A DNA stretch of 16,549 bases from an uncultured Eubacterium sp. Lineage in GTDB: Bacteria; Bacillota; Clostridia; Lachnospirales; Lachnospiraceae. The position numbers and the translations under genes are program-made. The notes beneath the pieces are model-generated. The model ran no database searches. It was not told the origin of the DNA and saw nothing but the letters and a program-made list of their open reading frames with translations. Location of the stretch: the NCBI GenBank assembly GCA_910584645.1, contig CAJUAU010000037.1, positions 1 through 16,549 on the forward strand, read 5' to 3'. Below are positions 1 through 6,783 of the stretch, piece after piece. Position 1 is the stretch's first letter. Every line of letters starts with the position of its first letter.

Positions 1-2
1 CC

Positions 3-125
3 CAGCGGTATTCCAATACCAACCGGAAAGTTGCCGGGGTATTGACCGATATCGGGATATCGGCAGGGAAGTTGCGTATGGAAGTGTCCCGGGAAATAGG
101 GGATTATAGAACACCGCATATGAAT
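3..125 (+). other. Open frame beyond recombinase stop, possible interrupted gene
   Basis: The left edge holds a + strand frame that is open from base 3 and continues past the recombinase stop at 126. Translated, it contains segments such as RKVAGVLTDIGISAG and RMEVSREIGDYRTP, whose composition looks more protein-like than the shadow frames elsewhere. I do not recognise a family. One reading is the tail of a chromosomal gene interrupted by an element whose end lies near the recombinase stop. It could equally be a chance open frame, since only about 40 codons are visible and no start or ribosome-binding site can be assessed. Confidence 0.2.
46..63. repeat. 18-bp dyad with central GG, candidate att core
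   Basis: The arms CCGATATC (46-53) and GATATCGG (56-63) are perfect 8-bp inverted repeats separated by GG. It lies 63 bp beyond the stop codon of the large serine recombinase. Attachment sites of large serine recombinases are commonly imperfect dyads around a non-palindromic central dinucleotide, close to the integrase gene, which is why this is noted. Nothing in the window shows a second copy, so the role is inferred only. Confidence 0.25.
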
Positions 126-1745
126 TCACGATACAAATCCCCACTCCAATATCTCCGTATGATATTCTTCCCCCATCCCTGCAGACTTGATTCTAAGGCA
201 TATGCCAGCGGGCAGGGACTTAAACCACACAACAAGGCGCTTATCCCCCCGTTCAGCATCCCGGCAGACAACAATCTTCTCCAATATCTCACGGTACAGC
301 ATTTCATTGTCCTCACGAAATGACAAAATTTCATCCAGCATTTTTTCCAATTCAGCTATTTCATCCTTTTTGCTATACTGTCTGTTATACTGCTCGTTTT
401 CTTCAAGCAGCGTCTGCAGACGGGAAAGTTCACTGTCATACCATTCCGTCTGCTTTTTCAAGTCCTCTTTCGTAAGCAGCCCCTCCAGCATGGCATCAAA
501 AGATTTCCTCTTCTTTTCCTCGATTGCCTCCATCTTCTTCCTGATTTTGTCTCCGCCTATTTCCGTGGCCGATCCCCCGCAAACTGCCTGAATGCTGGAA
601 AGAATTTCTTCCCGCAGCTGTTTCCGGTTTTGGCATACAAGATTGACACAGTATTTCATACAGGCAAGCAATGCCTTTTCATTGATGGAATTATTATTGC
701 AGCCGATTTCTTTTCCGTCCGCATCCTTTTTTAATATACCATGATTTGCAGCCCGATAACACCGCCACGCCTTATATGTCCCTTTTTTTAATTTCTTTGT
801 CCGGCTGACAAACCTGCTGCCGCACTCCCCGCAGCAGATCTTGCCGCTGCACCAATAACGGTTGCTATGTCTCGATTTCTGAGCGGCAGACAGAGAACGC
901 CGTTTTCGTTCTGCCTGTGTCCGGTTCCACAAGTCACGGTCAATAATAGCCTCATGATGGTCTTTTATGTAAATTTTTTCTTCTTCGCCACGGTTGTATT
1001 TCTTTTTATGCGTCAGATAATCCGGAGTAAACGTCTTTTTCTGGCATAAATCCCCCACATATTTTTCATTCTGCAAAATACGGAGGATCACGGTATCAGA
1101 CCATAGGGAAATGCGTTTTGGACGATGTCCTTCCTCAATCAGTTCCCTGGCGATAACATGTACGCCTTTTCCCTCATTTGTGTACTTGTGAAAAATGGCT
1201 TTGACAACGGGTACCTCCTCAGGATTGATGGAAAGCATCCCATTTTTTACCCTATAGCCCAGGAGATCCCTGCCAAAGACAACCCCCTGCTCCATCCGCC
1301 TCTGTTGTCCCCATTTGACACGTTCTGAGGTCTTCCTGCTCTCCTCCTGGGCGAGACTTGCCATAATTGTCAGGCGCAGCTCGCCGTCGCTCTGGCGGGT
1401 ATCAATATGATCAATGGTAAAGACCACACCGACTCCTGCCTTTTTGAGTTCCCTCGTATAAAAAAGGGTGTCTACCGTATTTCTTGCAAAACGGGAAACC
1501 TCTTTTGTCAGAATGAGGTTGAAATTTCCATTGAGTGCATCTTGGATCATCTGATTAAATCCAGAGCGTTTCTTCGTCTGTGTACCGCTGATCCCCTCAT
1601 CAAAATACACATTACTAAGTTCCATATCGCTCTGTCTGCCGATATAATCTGCAAAATAATTTTTCTGGCTGGCCAAAGAATTAGCCTGATCATCCTTTTC
1701 TGTAGATACTCTCGCATATGCCGCAACCCGCAGTTTATTTTTCAT
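126..1745 (-). CDS. Large serine recombinase (site-specific integrase/transposase)
   Basis: This 539-residue protein is a large serine recombinase, which cuts and rejoins DNA through a phosphoserine link to integrate or excise an element. The N-terminal resolvase domain (about 5-150) has the active-site segment YARVSTEKDD with catalytic Ser14, and the SRFARN segment with Arg85 and Arg88. A recombinase domain follows (about 160-280). A zinc ribbon has CGEC (Cys305, Cys308), then Cys329 and Cys349. A charged coiled-coil stretch (about 400-475) is typical of the family. I chose ATG 1745 because a GGAGA site lies about 8-9 bases upstream; an in-frame GTG at 1751 is too close to it. The start overlaps the preceding small gene by 11 bases, so the two are probably translationally coupled. 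No truncation is seen. Whether it moves an ICE, a phage remnant or a Tn4451-like transposon cannot be told from the protein alone. Confidence 0.95.
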   Translation of the reverse strand: MKNKLRVAAYARVSTEKDDQANSLASQKNYFADYIGRQSDMELSNVYFDEGISGTQTKKRSGFNQMIQDALNGNFNLILTKEVSRFARNTVDTLFYTRELKKAGVGVVFTIDHIDTRQSDGELRLTIMASLAQEESRKTSERVKWGQQRRMEQGVVFGRDLLGYRVKNGMLSINPEEVPVVKAIFHKYTNEGKGVHVIARELIEEGHRPKRISLWSDTVILRILQNEKYVGDLCQKKTFTPDYLTHKKKYNRGEEEKIYIKDHHEAIIDRDLWNRTQAERKRRSLSAAQKSRHSNRYWCSGKICCGECGSRFVSRTKKLKKGTYKAWRCYRAANHGILKKDADGKEIGCNNNSINEKALLACMKYCVNLVCQNRKQLREEILSSIQAVCGGSATEIGGDKIRKKMEAIEEKKRKSFDAMLEGLLTKEDLKKQTEWYDSELSRLQTLLEENEQYNRQYSKKDEIAELEKMLDEILSFREDNEMLYREILEKIVVCRDAERGDKRLVVWFKSLPAGICLRIKSAGMGEEYHTEILEWGFVS

Positions 1746-1935
1746 CCGCACTGTCTCCGATCATATCATGAGAGGATAATAACATGTCAAGCTGCCCATC
1801 CGATAACATTTTCCTACGATGTAGTTCCTTATAAACTCCCTTTTTTAAAAGACGATCAATAGAATCTTTCATCTCTATTGGAATTGTAATACTTTCATGA
1901 AATGTAATTGCCTGATCGAAGATTTCCTTATTCAT
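1735..1935 (-). CDS. Small protein overlapping the recombinase start, function unknown
   Basis: A 66-residue protein starting MNKEIFDQAITFHES and rich in Leu, Lys and Asp, with no membrane segment or Cys cluster. I do not recognise a named domain; the middle (LLKKGVYKELHRRKMLSDGQLDMLL) reads as two short helices. The ATG at 1935 has a weak GGATGG site 6 bases upstream. An in-frame ATG at 1965 would add ten residues but has only a distant A/G-rich stretch, so it is less likely. The stop lies inside the recombinase gene, 11 bases past its ATG. That overlap, and sharing of the promoter at 2115-2143, suggest a co-expressed accessory or regulatory factor for the recombinase. This is inference from position only. 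Confidence 0.6.
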   Translation of the reverse strand: MNKEIFDQAITFHESITIPIEMKDSIDRLLKKGVYKELHRRKMLSDGQLDMLLSSHDMIGDSADEK

Positions 1936-2003
1936 GGTAAACCATCCAGCTTCTGCTTTATACATGATATGCAGGATCTTTCTTTACATATTCTTATTAC
2001 TTA

Positions 2004-2033
2004 GCTCGACGGTGCAAATTAGCGCCATCGAGC
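2004..2033. repeat. Imperfect inverted repeat in recombinase leader
   Basis: GCTCGACGGTGC (2004-2015) and GCGCCATCGAGC (2022-2033) pair over 12 positions with two imperfect pairs around an AAATTA loop. Neither strand has a T-run next to it, so it is not an ordinary terminator. It sits between the leader terminator and the start of the small gene, where it could be an RNA structure in the leader or a protein-binding operator. Confidence 0.6.
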
Positions 2034-2046
2034 CAGGATGATTTAT

Positions 2047-2076
2047 AAAAAAAATACTCCCTGCTTGCGCAGGGAG
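2047..2076 (-). terminator. Intrinsic terminator in the recombinase leader
   Basis: On the minus strand a perfect 8-bp stem (CTCCCTGC with GCAGGGAG, four-base loop, 2057-2076) is followed after two bases by eight T residues (2054-2047). It lies about 30-60 bases downstream of the promoter at 2115-2143 and upstream of the small gene and recombinase. It would cut most transcripts short unless antitermination occurs. It could also stop read-through from the kinase operon ending at 2296, for which I see no closer terminator. Confidence 0.88.
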
Positions 2077-2079
2077 CTG

Positions 2080-2097
2080 GCAGTACTAAGGCACTGC
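2080..2097 (-). repeat. First leader hairpin upstream of the terminator
   Basis: GCAGT (2080-2084) and ACTGC (2093-2097) form a 5-bp stem with an 8-base loop, immediately upstream of the terminator stem on the minus strand. Together they give a short two-hairpin leader RNA of roughly 60 nt. Confidence 0.45.
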
Positions 2098-2114
2098 TGA
2101 TAAGATACTTCGTT

Positions 2115-2143
2115 AGTATAACATATCTCTATTTGTTTTGCAA
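2115..2143 (-). promoter_or_regulatory. Sigma-A promoter for the leader RNA and recombinase genes
   Basis: Minus strand TTGCAA (-35, 2143-2138) and TATACT (-10, 2120-2115) are separated by exactly 17 bases, in an A/T-rich setting. The predicted start is near 2108. The following transcript contains the leader hairpins and terminator before reaching the small gene at 1935. Confidence 0.75.
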
Positions 2144-2295
2144 CAATTTTTTCCTTTTTATTCCCACTTTTTACATTTTTTAAATTGCTCACAATAGTGA
2201 AGTCCTGCAGCTCCTTTGGGAACCACAGAATCTTCCTATGGGTTCACCGCTTCTGCCTGCTTTCCGGTATTTGAGCTTTGTTGAAATTTTTTATT
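2144..2295. other. Intergenic remainder downstream of the soluble hybrid kinase
   Basis: This is the rest of the 360-base gap between the kinase stop and the small gene. It contains A/T-rich sequence next to the promoter and weak dyads only, for example GAAAT/ATTTC around the kinase stop at 2283-2297 with no U-tract on the minus strand. I see no gene here and no convincing terminator for the kinase operon other than the one at 2047-2076. Confidence 0.5.
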
Positions 2296-5200
2296 TCAGC
2301 TCAGTACTTTCTTTAACAGCTTAAACAGTTTTTCCACATCGATCGGCTTTGCCAGGTGACCGTTCATCCCACATTTTAAAGCCTCTCGTTTGTCTTCTTC
2401 AAAGGCATTGGCGGTCATTGCAAAGATTGGTATCGACGACAATTTCTTATTTTCCAGCTTCCGGATCGCTTTCGTTGCATCGTAGCCGTTCATCACTGGC
2501 ATCTTAACATCCATAAGGATCAGCTGATAATGATCCGGTTCCGATTTTTCCAGCATTTCCACGGCGATCTGTCCATTTCCTGCCACCTCGACGCTGAGTC
2601 CGGCCTCTTCTAATATTGCCACGGCAATTTCCTGGTTCAGCTCATTATCCTCAGCCAGAAGGATCCTTCCCGTCGGGAGTTCCATTGCCTCGTCGTCATC
2701 TTCCTTGTCTTCCATATCCTCTGCGTTTACAACAGAATTTAAACAACTGCTGAGTTCCGACATAAAGAGGGGTTTACTGCAGAATGCCGTTACACCTGCC
2801 TCCTTCGCCTCACTCTCGATATCCGACCAGTCATATGCGGTCAGTACGATCACTGGCACATCCTCCCCCATCTCCTTCCGGATCCTCCGGGTGACTTCGA
2901 TGCCATTCATATCAGGAAGAAGCCAGTCAATGATATATACACTGTAGCAGTCTCCCCTCATGGATGCCTGGCGGGTACGCAGCACCGCTTCCTTTCCTGA
3001 TAAAGTCCATTCTGCCCGCAGCCCGAGCTGCCCCAGCATGAAAGATACGCTGTCGCATGTATTAAAATCATCGTCTACAACCAGCGCCCTGCAGTTCTTG
3101 AGCTCTGGAATCTCCTGATAAGATTTTGTTTCAGAACTGAGACGGAATGTAAAGGATACAGTAAATTCGGTTCCTATCCCCTGCTCACTCTTTACATCAA
3201 TAGTTCCATTCATCATATCCACGATATTTTTCGTGATCGCCATTCCAAGACCGGCTCCCTCTATGCCGCTGATAGTTGTAGTCCGTTCTCTCTCAAAGGG
3301 CTCAAAGATATGTAATACGAATTCTTCACTCATACCGATACCGGTATCTTTTATACTAAACTCATAATTTGCATAACCGGCTGGAGCGCCTGGTTTTTCT
3401 GTCACCCTCACGCTGACGATGCCACCTGCTGTCGTATACTTGACCGCATTACTTAACAGATTCAAAAGCACCTGGTTTAACCTCAGCTTATCACAGTATA
3501 TCTCCTCATTCATAACATCCACGGCATCCAGATACAGTTCCAGCTGTTTGGCGCGGATGTCTGACTGCAGGATGTTACGAAGTTCATGCAGGATATCCGG
3601 CAGGCTGCAGAGCTTCTCCTCCAGATGCATCTTGCCGCTTTCGATCCGGCTCATATCCAGAACGTCATTGATCAGGCTCAGCAGATGATTTCCTGATGTC
3701 ATGATCTTCTTAAGGTATTCCTCTACCTGTTCTTTTTGTTCTATATGAGTGATCGCCAGAGCCGTAAAACCAATGATCGCATTCATCGGAGTACGGATGT
3801 CATGAGACATGTGGGAAAGAAATACACTCTTTGCCTTGCTCGCCTGATTTGCCTGCATAAGAGCATCTTCCAGCAGATTTTTCTGTTCCATCTCGTTGCG
3901 GATCTCCGCATCCACACTATGAAATCCGAGAACAATACCGTGGTTCTTCTCCCATGATCCTGCACGAACCACCTTCAGCTGGAAATACTTGATCTTACCC
4001 TCTTTTATTATGCGGTAATTCACAGAGTACATCTTCTTTCCTTCCAGCTCTTTTATGAGCAGTTCCCGGGAAGACGCCTCTCTCAGCATATCCCTGTCAT
4101 CCTCATGAACAAACTTGTCGATGTACTGCGTCATGCCTTCATCCAGGGACAGTTTTTCATCAAAAGCATCCACAAACATATTCTTATCATTTTGTACCTG
4201 TAATCCCATCCCGGTATCAAGATCAAAGAAACAGACAAGATTATAATCAATACTCAGTGCCTGAACCAGCTCCTGATGACGTTTTTCCTTTTTCTTTTCC
4301 TGCAGTTTCTGGGCTGTACAATCCAGGAGAAAACGCTGATAAACATGTTCACCGTTCTCCTCCAGCAGTTTAACATTGCCCATGATATGTAAAATTTCCC
4401 CATTCTTATGCCGTACACGGTATTCCACACCGACATTGTCTCCCACTTCTTTCAGCTCCCTGATGGATTCCAGAAGCCTCGGTTTATCTTCTTCCATTAC
4501 AGAGGCTGCCACCATATCAAAACCTCCGGCTTCCAGTTCCTCTTTCGACTCATATCCCAGGATCTTAAGCGCTGCCCGGTTAACACTGAGGATCTGTTTT
4601 CCATCTTCTGTATGCAGCATAACCCCACAGTCAATAGAAGTAAATATTTTCTCCAGAGACTGATTTTTTCGGATAATCTCCTGCTCATACTCACGTTCTT
4701 TTGTCACATCGATGGCGACGCCCACTGTCCCCATTACACTGCCATCCACATTATATAGTGGTGATTTGTAGGTGGTAAGCTGCCTCATACCCTCTCCGGT
4801 CTTGATCGTTTCCTCTGAAACATAAGTTTTTTCTTTCGTCATAACTTCACGTTCCGATTCTATACAAGCCGGATCATCTTCCTCCACATCCCAGATATAG
4901 GCGTGGCGGCGCCCCTCCACCTGTTTCTTGGTCTTTCCCACCGTCTGGCAGAAACTGTCATTTACCTTTTCGTGAACACCATCTTTATCCTTATACCAGA
5001 TTAAATTTGGGACATTGTTGATAGTTGCCTCCAGAAAATGACTTGTCTCCCAGAAGTCTCTGCTCATTTTATATGCCTGCTGCCATCTCAGGAACCGGAA
5101 ACGGATCTCCACATCTGACAGTGGCAGCGTCCATATATCCGTAAATTCCGAAAGTTTGTCTGACAGAACCTGGATCTGTTCCTTGTCCGCAAGCAAAATG

Positions 5201-5430
5201 ACTTCCGCGTCCTCTTTCCTTTTTGAAGCCAACATCTGCGTTGCTTCTTTTGCATCCATTCCCTGTAAGCTGACCAGGATCACATCCGCCTGGGCTGTCA
5301 GCTTCTCCTCCAGCTTGTCACTTTCCGAGAACTCATGGGTAAACGGTACAAGCGGGGACATTTCCTTTATGATCTCAAAGGCTCTGCACGGATGACCTGC
5401 AAAATAGAAATGAATATGGCAATGATACAT
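2296..5430 (-). CDS. Soluble hybrid histidine kinase, pseudo-REC/PAS3/HisKA/HATPase/REC2
   Basis: A 1044-residue cytoplasmic sensor kinase with no membrane segment. Order: a receiver-like fold lacking phosphorylation residues (1-125); three PAS-like domains (about 132-245, 262-375 and 390-510); a HisKA dimerisation domain with phospho-acceptor His543 in SHMSHDIRTP; an HATPase domain with N-box Asn657/Asn661, DTGIGM (695-700) and GAGLGM (725-730); receiver 1 (about 781-900: acidic triad 786-788, acceptor Asp835, Thr864, Lys886); and receiver 2 (about 922-1044: Glu927/Asp928, acceptor Asp974, Thr1006, Lys1028). ATG 5430 was chosen because AGGAGGG lies 6 bases upstream; longer in-frame versions would run into the preceding receiver gene. 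It is the last gene of the signalling operon, 46 bases after that receiver. The PAS ligands and the final output are unknown. There is no HPt in this protein; one is present in the 7TM kinase at the operon head. Confidence 0.95.
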   Translation of the reverse strand: MYHCHIHFYFAGHPCRAFEIIKEMSPLVPFTHEFSESDKLEEKLTAQADVILVSLQGMDAKEATQMLASKRKEDAEVILLADKEQIQVLSDKLSEFTDIWTLPLSDVEIRFRFLRWQQAYKMSRDFWETSHFLEATINNVPNLIWYKDKDGVHEKVNDSFCQTVGKTKKQVEGRRHAYIWDVEEDDPACIESEREVMTKEKTYVSEETIKTGEGMRQLTTYKSPLYNVDGSVMGTVGVAIDVTKEREYEQEIIRKNQSLEKIFTSIDCGVMLHTEDGKQILSVNRAALKILGYESKEELEAGGFDMVAASVMEEDKPRLLESIRELKEVGDNVGVEYRVRHKNGEILHIMGNVKLLEENGEHVYQRFLLDCTAQKLQEKKKEKRHQELVQALSIDYNLVCFFDLDTGMGLQVQNDKNMFVDAFDEKLSLDEGMTQYIDKFVHEDDRDMLREASSRELLIKELEGKKMYSVNYRIIKEGKIKYFQLKVVRAGSWEKNHGIVLGFHSVDAEIRNEMEQKNLLEDALMQANQASKAKSVFLSHMSHDIRTPMNAIIGFTALAITHIEQKEQVEEYLKKIMTSGNHLLSLINDVLDMSRIESGKMHLEEKLCSLPDILHELRNILQSDIRAKQLELYLDAVDVMNEEIYCDKLRLNQVLLNLLSNAVKYTTAGGIVSVRVTEKPGAPAGYANYEFSIKDTGIGMSEEFVLHIFEPFERERTTTISGIEGAGLGMAITKNIVDMMNGTIDVKSEQGIGTEFTVSFTFRLSSETKSYQEIPELKNCRALVVDDDFNTCDSVSFMLGQLGLRAEWTLSGKEAVLRTRQASMRGDCYSVYIIDWLLPDMNGIEVTRRIRKEMGEDVPVIVLTAYDWSDIESEAKEAGVTAFCSKPLFMSELSSCLNSVVNAEDMEDKEDDDEAMELPTGRILLAEDNELNQEIAVAILEEAGLSVEVAGNGQIAVEMLEKSEPDHYQLILMDVKMPVMNGYDATKAIRKLENKKLSSIPIFAMTANAFEEDKREALKCGMNGHLAKPIDVEKLFKLLKKVLS

Positions 5431-5436
5431 CTTTTT

Positions 5437-5443
5437 CCCTCCT
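5437..5443 (-). promoter_or_regulatory. Ribosome-binding site fixing the soluble kinase start
   Basis: AGGAGGG on the minus strand, 6 bases before ATG 5430. It decides the start of the 1044-residue kinase over longer in-frame alternatives that overlap the upstream gene. Confidence 0.85.
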
Positions 5444-5476
5444 GTATTTGCTGATAACTTCTTCTCTATCATAAAT

Positions 5477-5839
5477 CTAGGATAATGCCTGCTCGAATAC
5501 CTTGAGCAGCTGCTCCTGATAAAATGGCTTATCCACAAAACCTCTTGCGCCGATTGCATTGGCTCTTTCTATAGTATCGTCATAGGCCAGAGATGAAACC
5601 ATGACGATCCTGGCATCTGGATGATCTTTCAGAATAAGCTCCGCAGCATCCAATCCGTCCATTCCCTGCATGATAATATCCATTGTTATCAGATCAGGCT
5701 TCACTTCATCATACCGATTTATCGCATCTTCCCCGCTTCGGCAATATGCTGCGATCTCATAATCTGTGCCCTCAAGAACATCTCCCAGCTGAACCAGGAC
5801 CAACCGGGAATCATCTACCACCATTATTCGTTTGCTCAT
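5477..5839 (-). CDS. CheY-like single-domain response regulator
   Basis: A 120-residue stand-alone receiver that would accept phosphate from a partner kinase and signal by protein contact. It starts MSKRIMVVDDSRLV. The acidic pocket is Asp9/Asp10, the acceptor Asp54 is in ITMDIIMQGMDG, Ser82/Ser83 stand at the switch Ser/Thr position, and Lys104 is in the DKPF motif. The length is that of a bare CheY, with no output domain. A GGGAG site lies 8 bases upstream of the ATG. It follows the CheX-like phosphatase by 18 bases and precedes the soluble hybrid kinase by 46 bases. The neighbouring phosphatase makes a CheY-type on/off cycle likely. Whether it touches the flagellar switch or another target is not visible. 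Confidence 0.93.
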   Translation of the reverse strand: MSKRIMVVDDSRLVLVQLGDVLEGTDYEIAAYCRSGEDAINRYDEVKPDLITMDIIMQGMDGLDAAELILKDHPDARIVMVSSLAYDDTIERANAIGARGFVDKPFYQEQLLKVFEQALS

Positions 5840-5857
5840 TTTATATGCTCCCTTCTC

Positions 5858-6346
5858 TCAGGTTTTAGCCAAACCAGTTCCATCCTTATCGGAACTGGGT
5901 ACATGATGAACCAGTTGCACACTTCCATAGCGTTCATTGGAATATGTAAGCACAAATTGTACCTCACGCCCCTCAGACTTATAACACCCATGATAAAACA
6001 CAGGCGGCCCAAAATGAGCCGGGATCTGTGTGACGCGGAACATCGCTCCGACTATCTTGCCGCACAATACATTGAAATATTCTTTGCTGAACTCCTCTAT
6101 ATCCTCGGGACTGACTGAATCTTCATGAAAAGAATTACATGCCATACGGTACAGCAGCCTGGTATCTGCGCAAAGAGTAAGGCTGGTACAAAACCCCTTG
6201 TCAAAGGTGATCTGAACGGTACAAAGGTCTTCCCCCAGTACCTGGTCTGCCTGATGCAGCTGCACACCCGCGGTACGTTCTGTCACATCCTGAACCGCTT
6301 GATCCAGTATCTGTTCAAGCTCTTCTTGCGTCATAGCAGTATTCAT
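5858..6346 (-). CDS. CheX-like CheY-P phosphatase
   Basis: A 162-residue protein with the layout of the CheX/CheC class, which removes phosphate from CheY-type receivers. The helix EEFSKEYFNVLCGKIVG (84-100) carries an ExxN pair, Glu89 and Asn92, matching the catalytic signature of CheX, and is followed by a G-K-I-V-G stretch like that of the family. Flanking beta-rich segments (about 41-65 and 112-150) fit the CheX fold. The start is ATG 6346, with an AGGGG site 9 bases upstream; a longer in-frame version to 6439 would overlap the preceding receiver and has no ribosome-binding site that I can see. It lies between two stand-alone receiver genes, its most likely substrates. The assignment rests on motif and context rather than strong overall similarity, so a CheX-like adaptor without activity remains possible. 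Confidence 0.78.
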   Translation of the reverse strand: MNTAMTQEELEQILDQAVQDVTERTAGVQLHQADQVLGEDLCTVQITFDKGFCTSLTLCADTRLLYRMACNSFHEDSVSPEDIEEFSKEYFNVLCGKIVGAMFRVTQIPAHFGPPVFYHGCYKSEGREVQFVLTYSNERYGSVQLVHHVPSSDKDGTGLAKT

Positions 6347-6383
6347 CTCACAAGTCCCCTCTCTATCAAGATTTCGTATCCTA

Positions 6384-6782
6384 TCATTTTTCCTGTACAA
6401 AAACCCGGTGGATCCTGTCCAGAAGAACATCTGAATCAAAAGGTTTCAGTATGTAATCGCAGATTCCCAGTTTGTGGGTCAGTACAACCATATCTTTTTC
6501 CTCCACACCGGTAAGCATGATCACAGGGATATCCGCCCGGTTTTTCATAGCACGTATCCTCTTCAGCGTTTCGATGCCGTTCATCTGCGCCATCTTAATG
6601 TCCAGAAGAATAAGATCCGGCTTCTCCTGCTCCAGATATTTCAAAGCCCGTACCCCGGAATTTACAGTGATCACATCATAATCATCCTGCAGAGTGTTGA
6701 AAATCCGCGTCAGGATAATTGCCGTATCATCCACCGCCAAAATACACTTTTTAGAACTTTTTGTTACTACGATCTGGCCCAT
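6384..6782 (-). CDS. Single-domain response regulator (receiver only)
   Basis: A 132-residue stand-alone receiver. The acidic pocket is Asp18/Asp19 (CILAVDDTA), the acceptor Asp61 is in LLDIKMAQMNG, Thr91 is in MLTGV, and Lys113 is in LKPFD. No output domain follows. The gene begins one base after the stop of the 7TM hybrid kinase. The AGGAGG site lies inside the kinase's last codons, 9 bases before the ATG, which fits coupled expression and a direct kinase-receiver partnership through the kinase's HPt domain. A longer in-frame reading to 6803 would lose that ribosome-binding site and overlap the kinase, so it was rejected. Confidence 0.93.
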   Translation of the reverse strand: MGQIVVTKSSKKCILAVDDTAIILTRIFNTLQDDYDVITVNSGVRALKYLEQEKPDLILLDIKMAQMNGIETLKRIRAMKNRADIPVIMLTGVEEKDMVVLTHKLGICDYILKPFDSDVLLDRIHRVFVQEK

Positions 6783-6783
6783 T

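Noticed and set aside
104..334. Minus strand open frame of 76 codons at the left edge
   Set aside because: It lies almost entirely within the recombinase gene in another frame and has no recognisable feature.
2273..2302. Dyad around the soluble kinase stop as that operon's terminator
   Set aside because: The stem is interrupted and no T-run follows on the minus strand (the next bases are mixed), so it is not a convincing intrinsic terminator.
5431..5559. N-terminal extension of the soluble kinase by 43 residues
   Set aside because: It would overlap the preceding receiver gene by 83 bases, while AGGAGGG sits at the right distance from ATG 5430.
6347..6439. N-terminal extension of the CheX-like protein
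   Set aside because: It overlaps the receiver upstream and has no ribosome-binding site; ATG 6346 has one.
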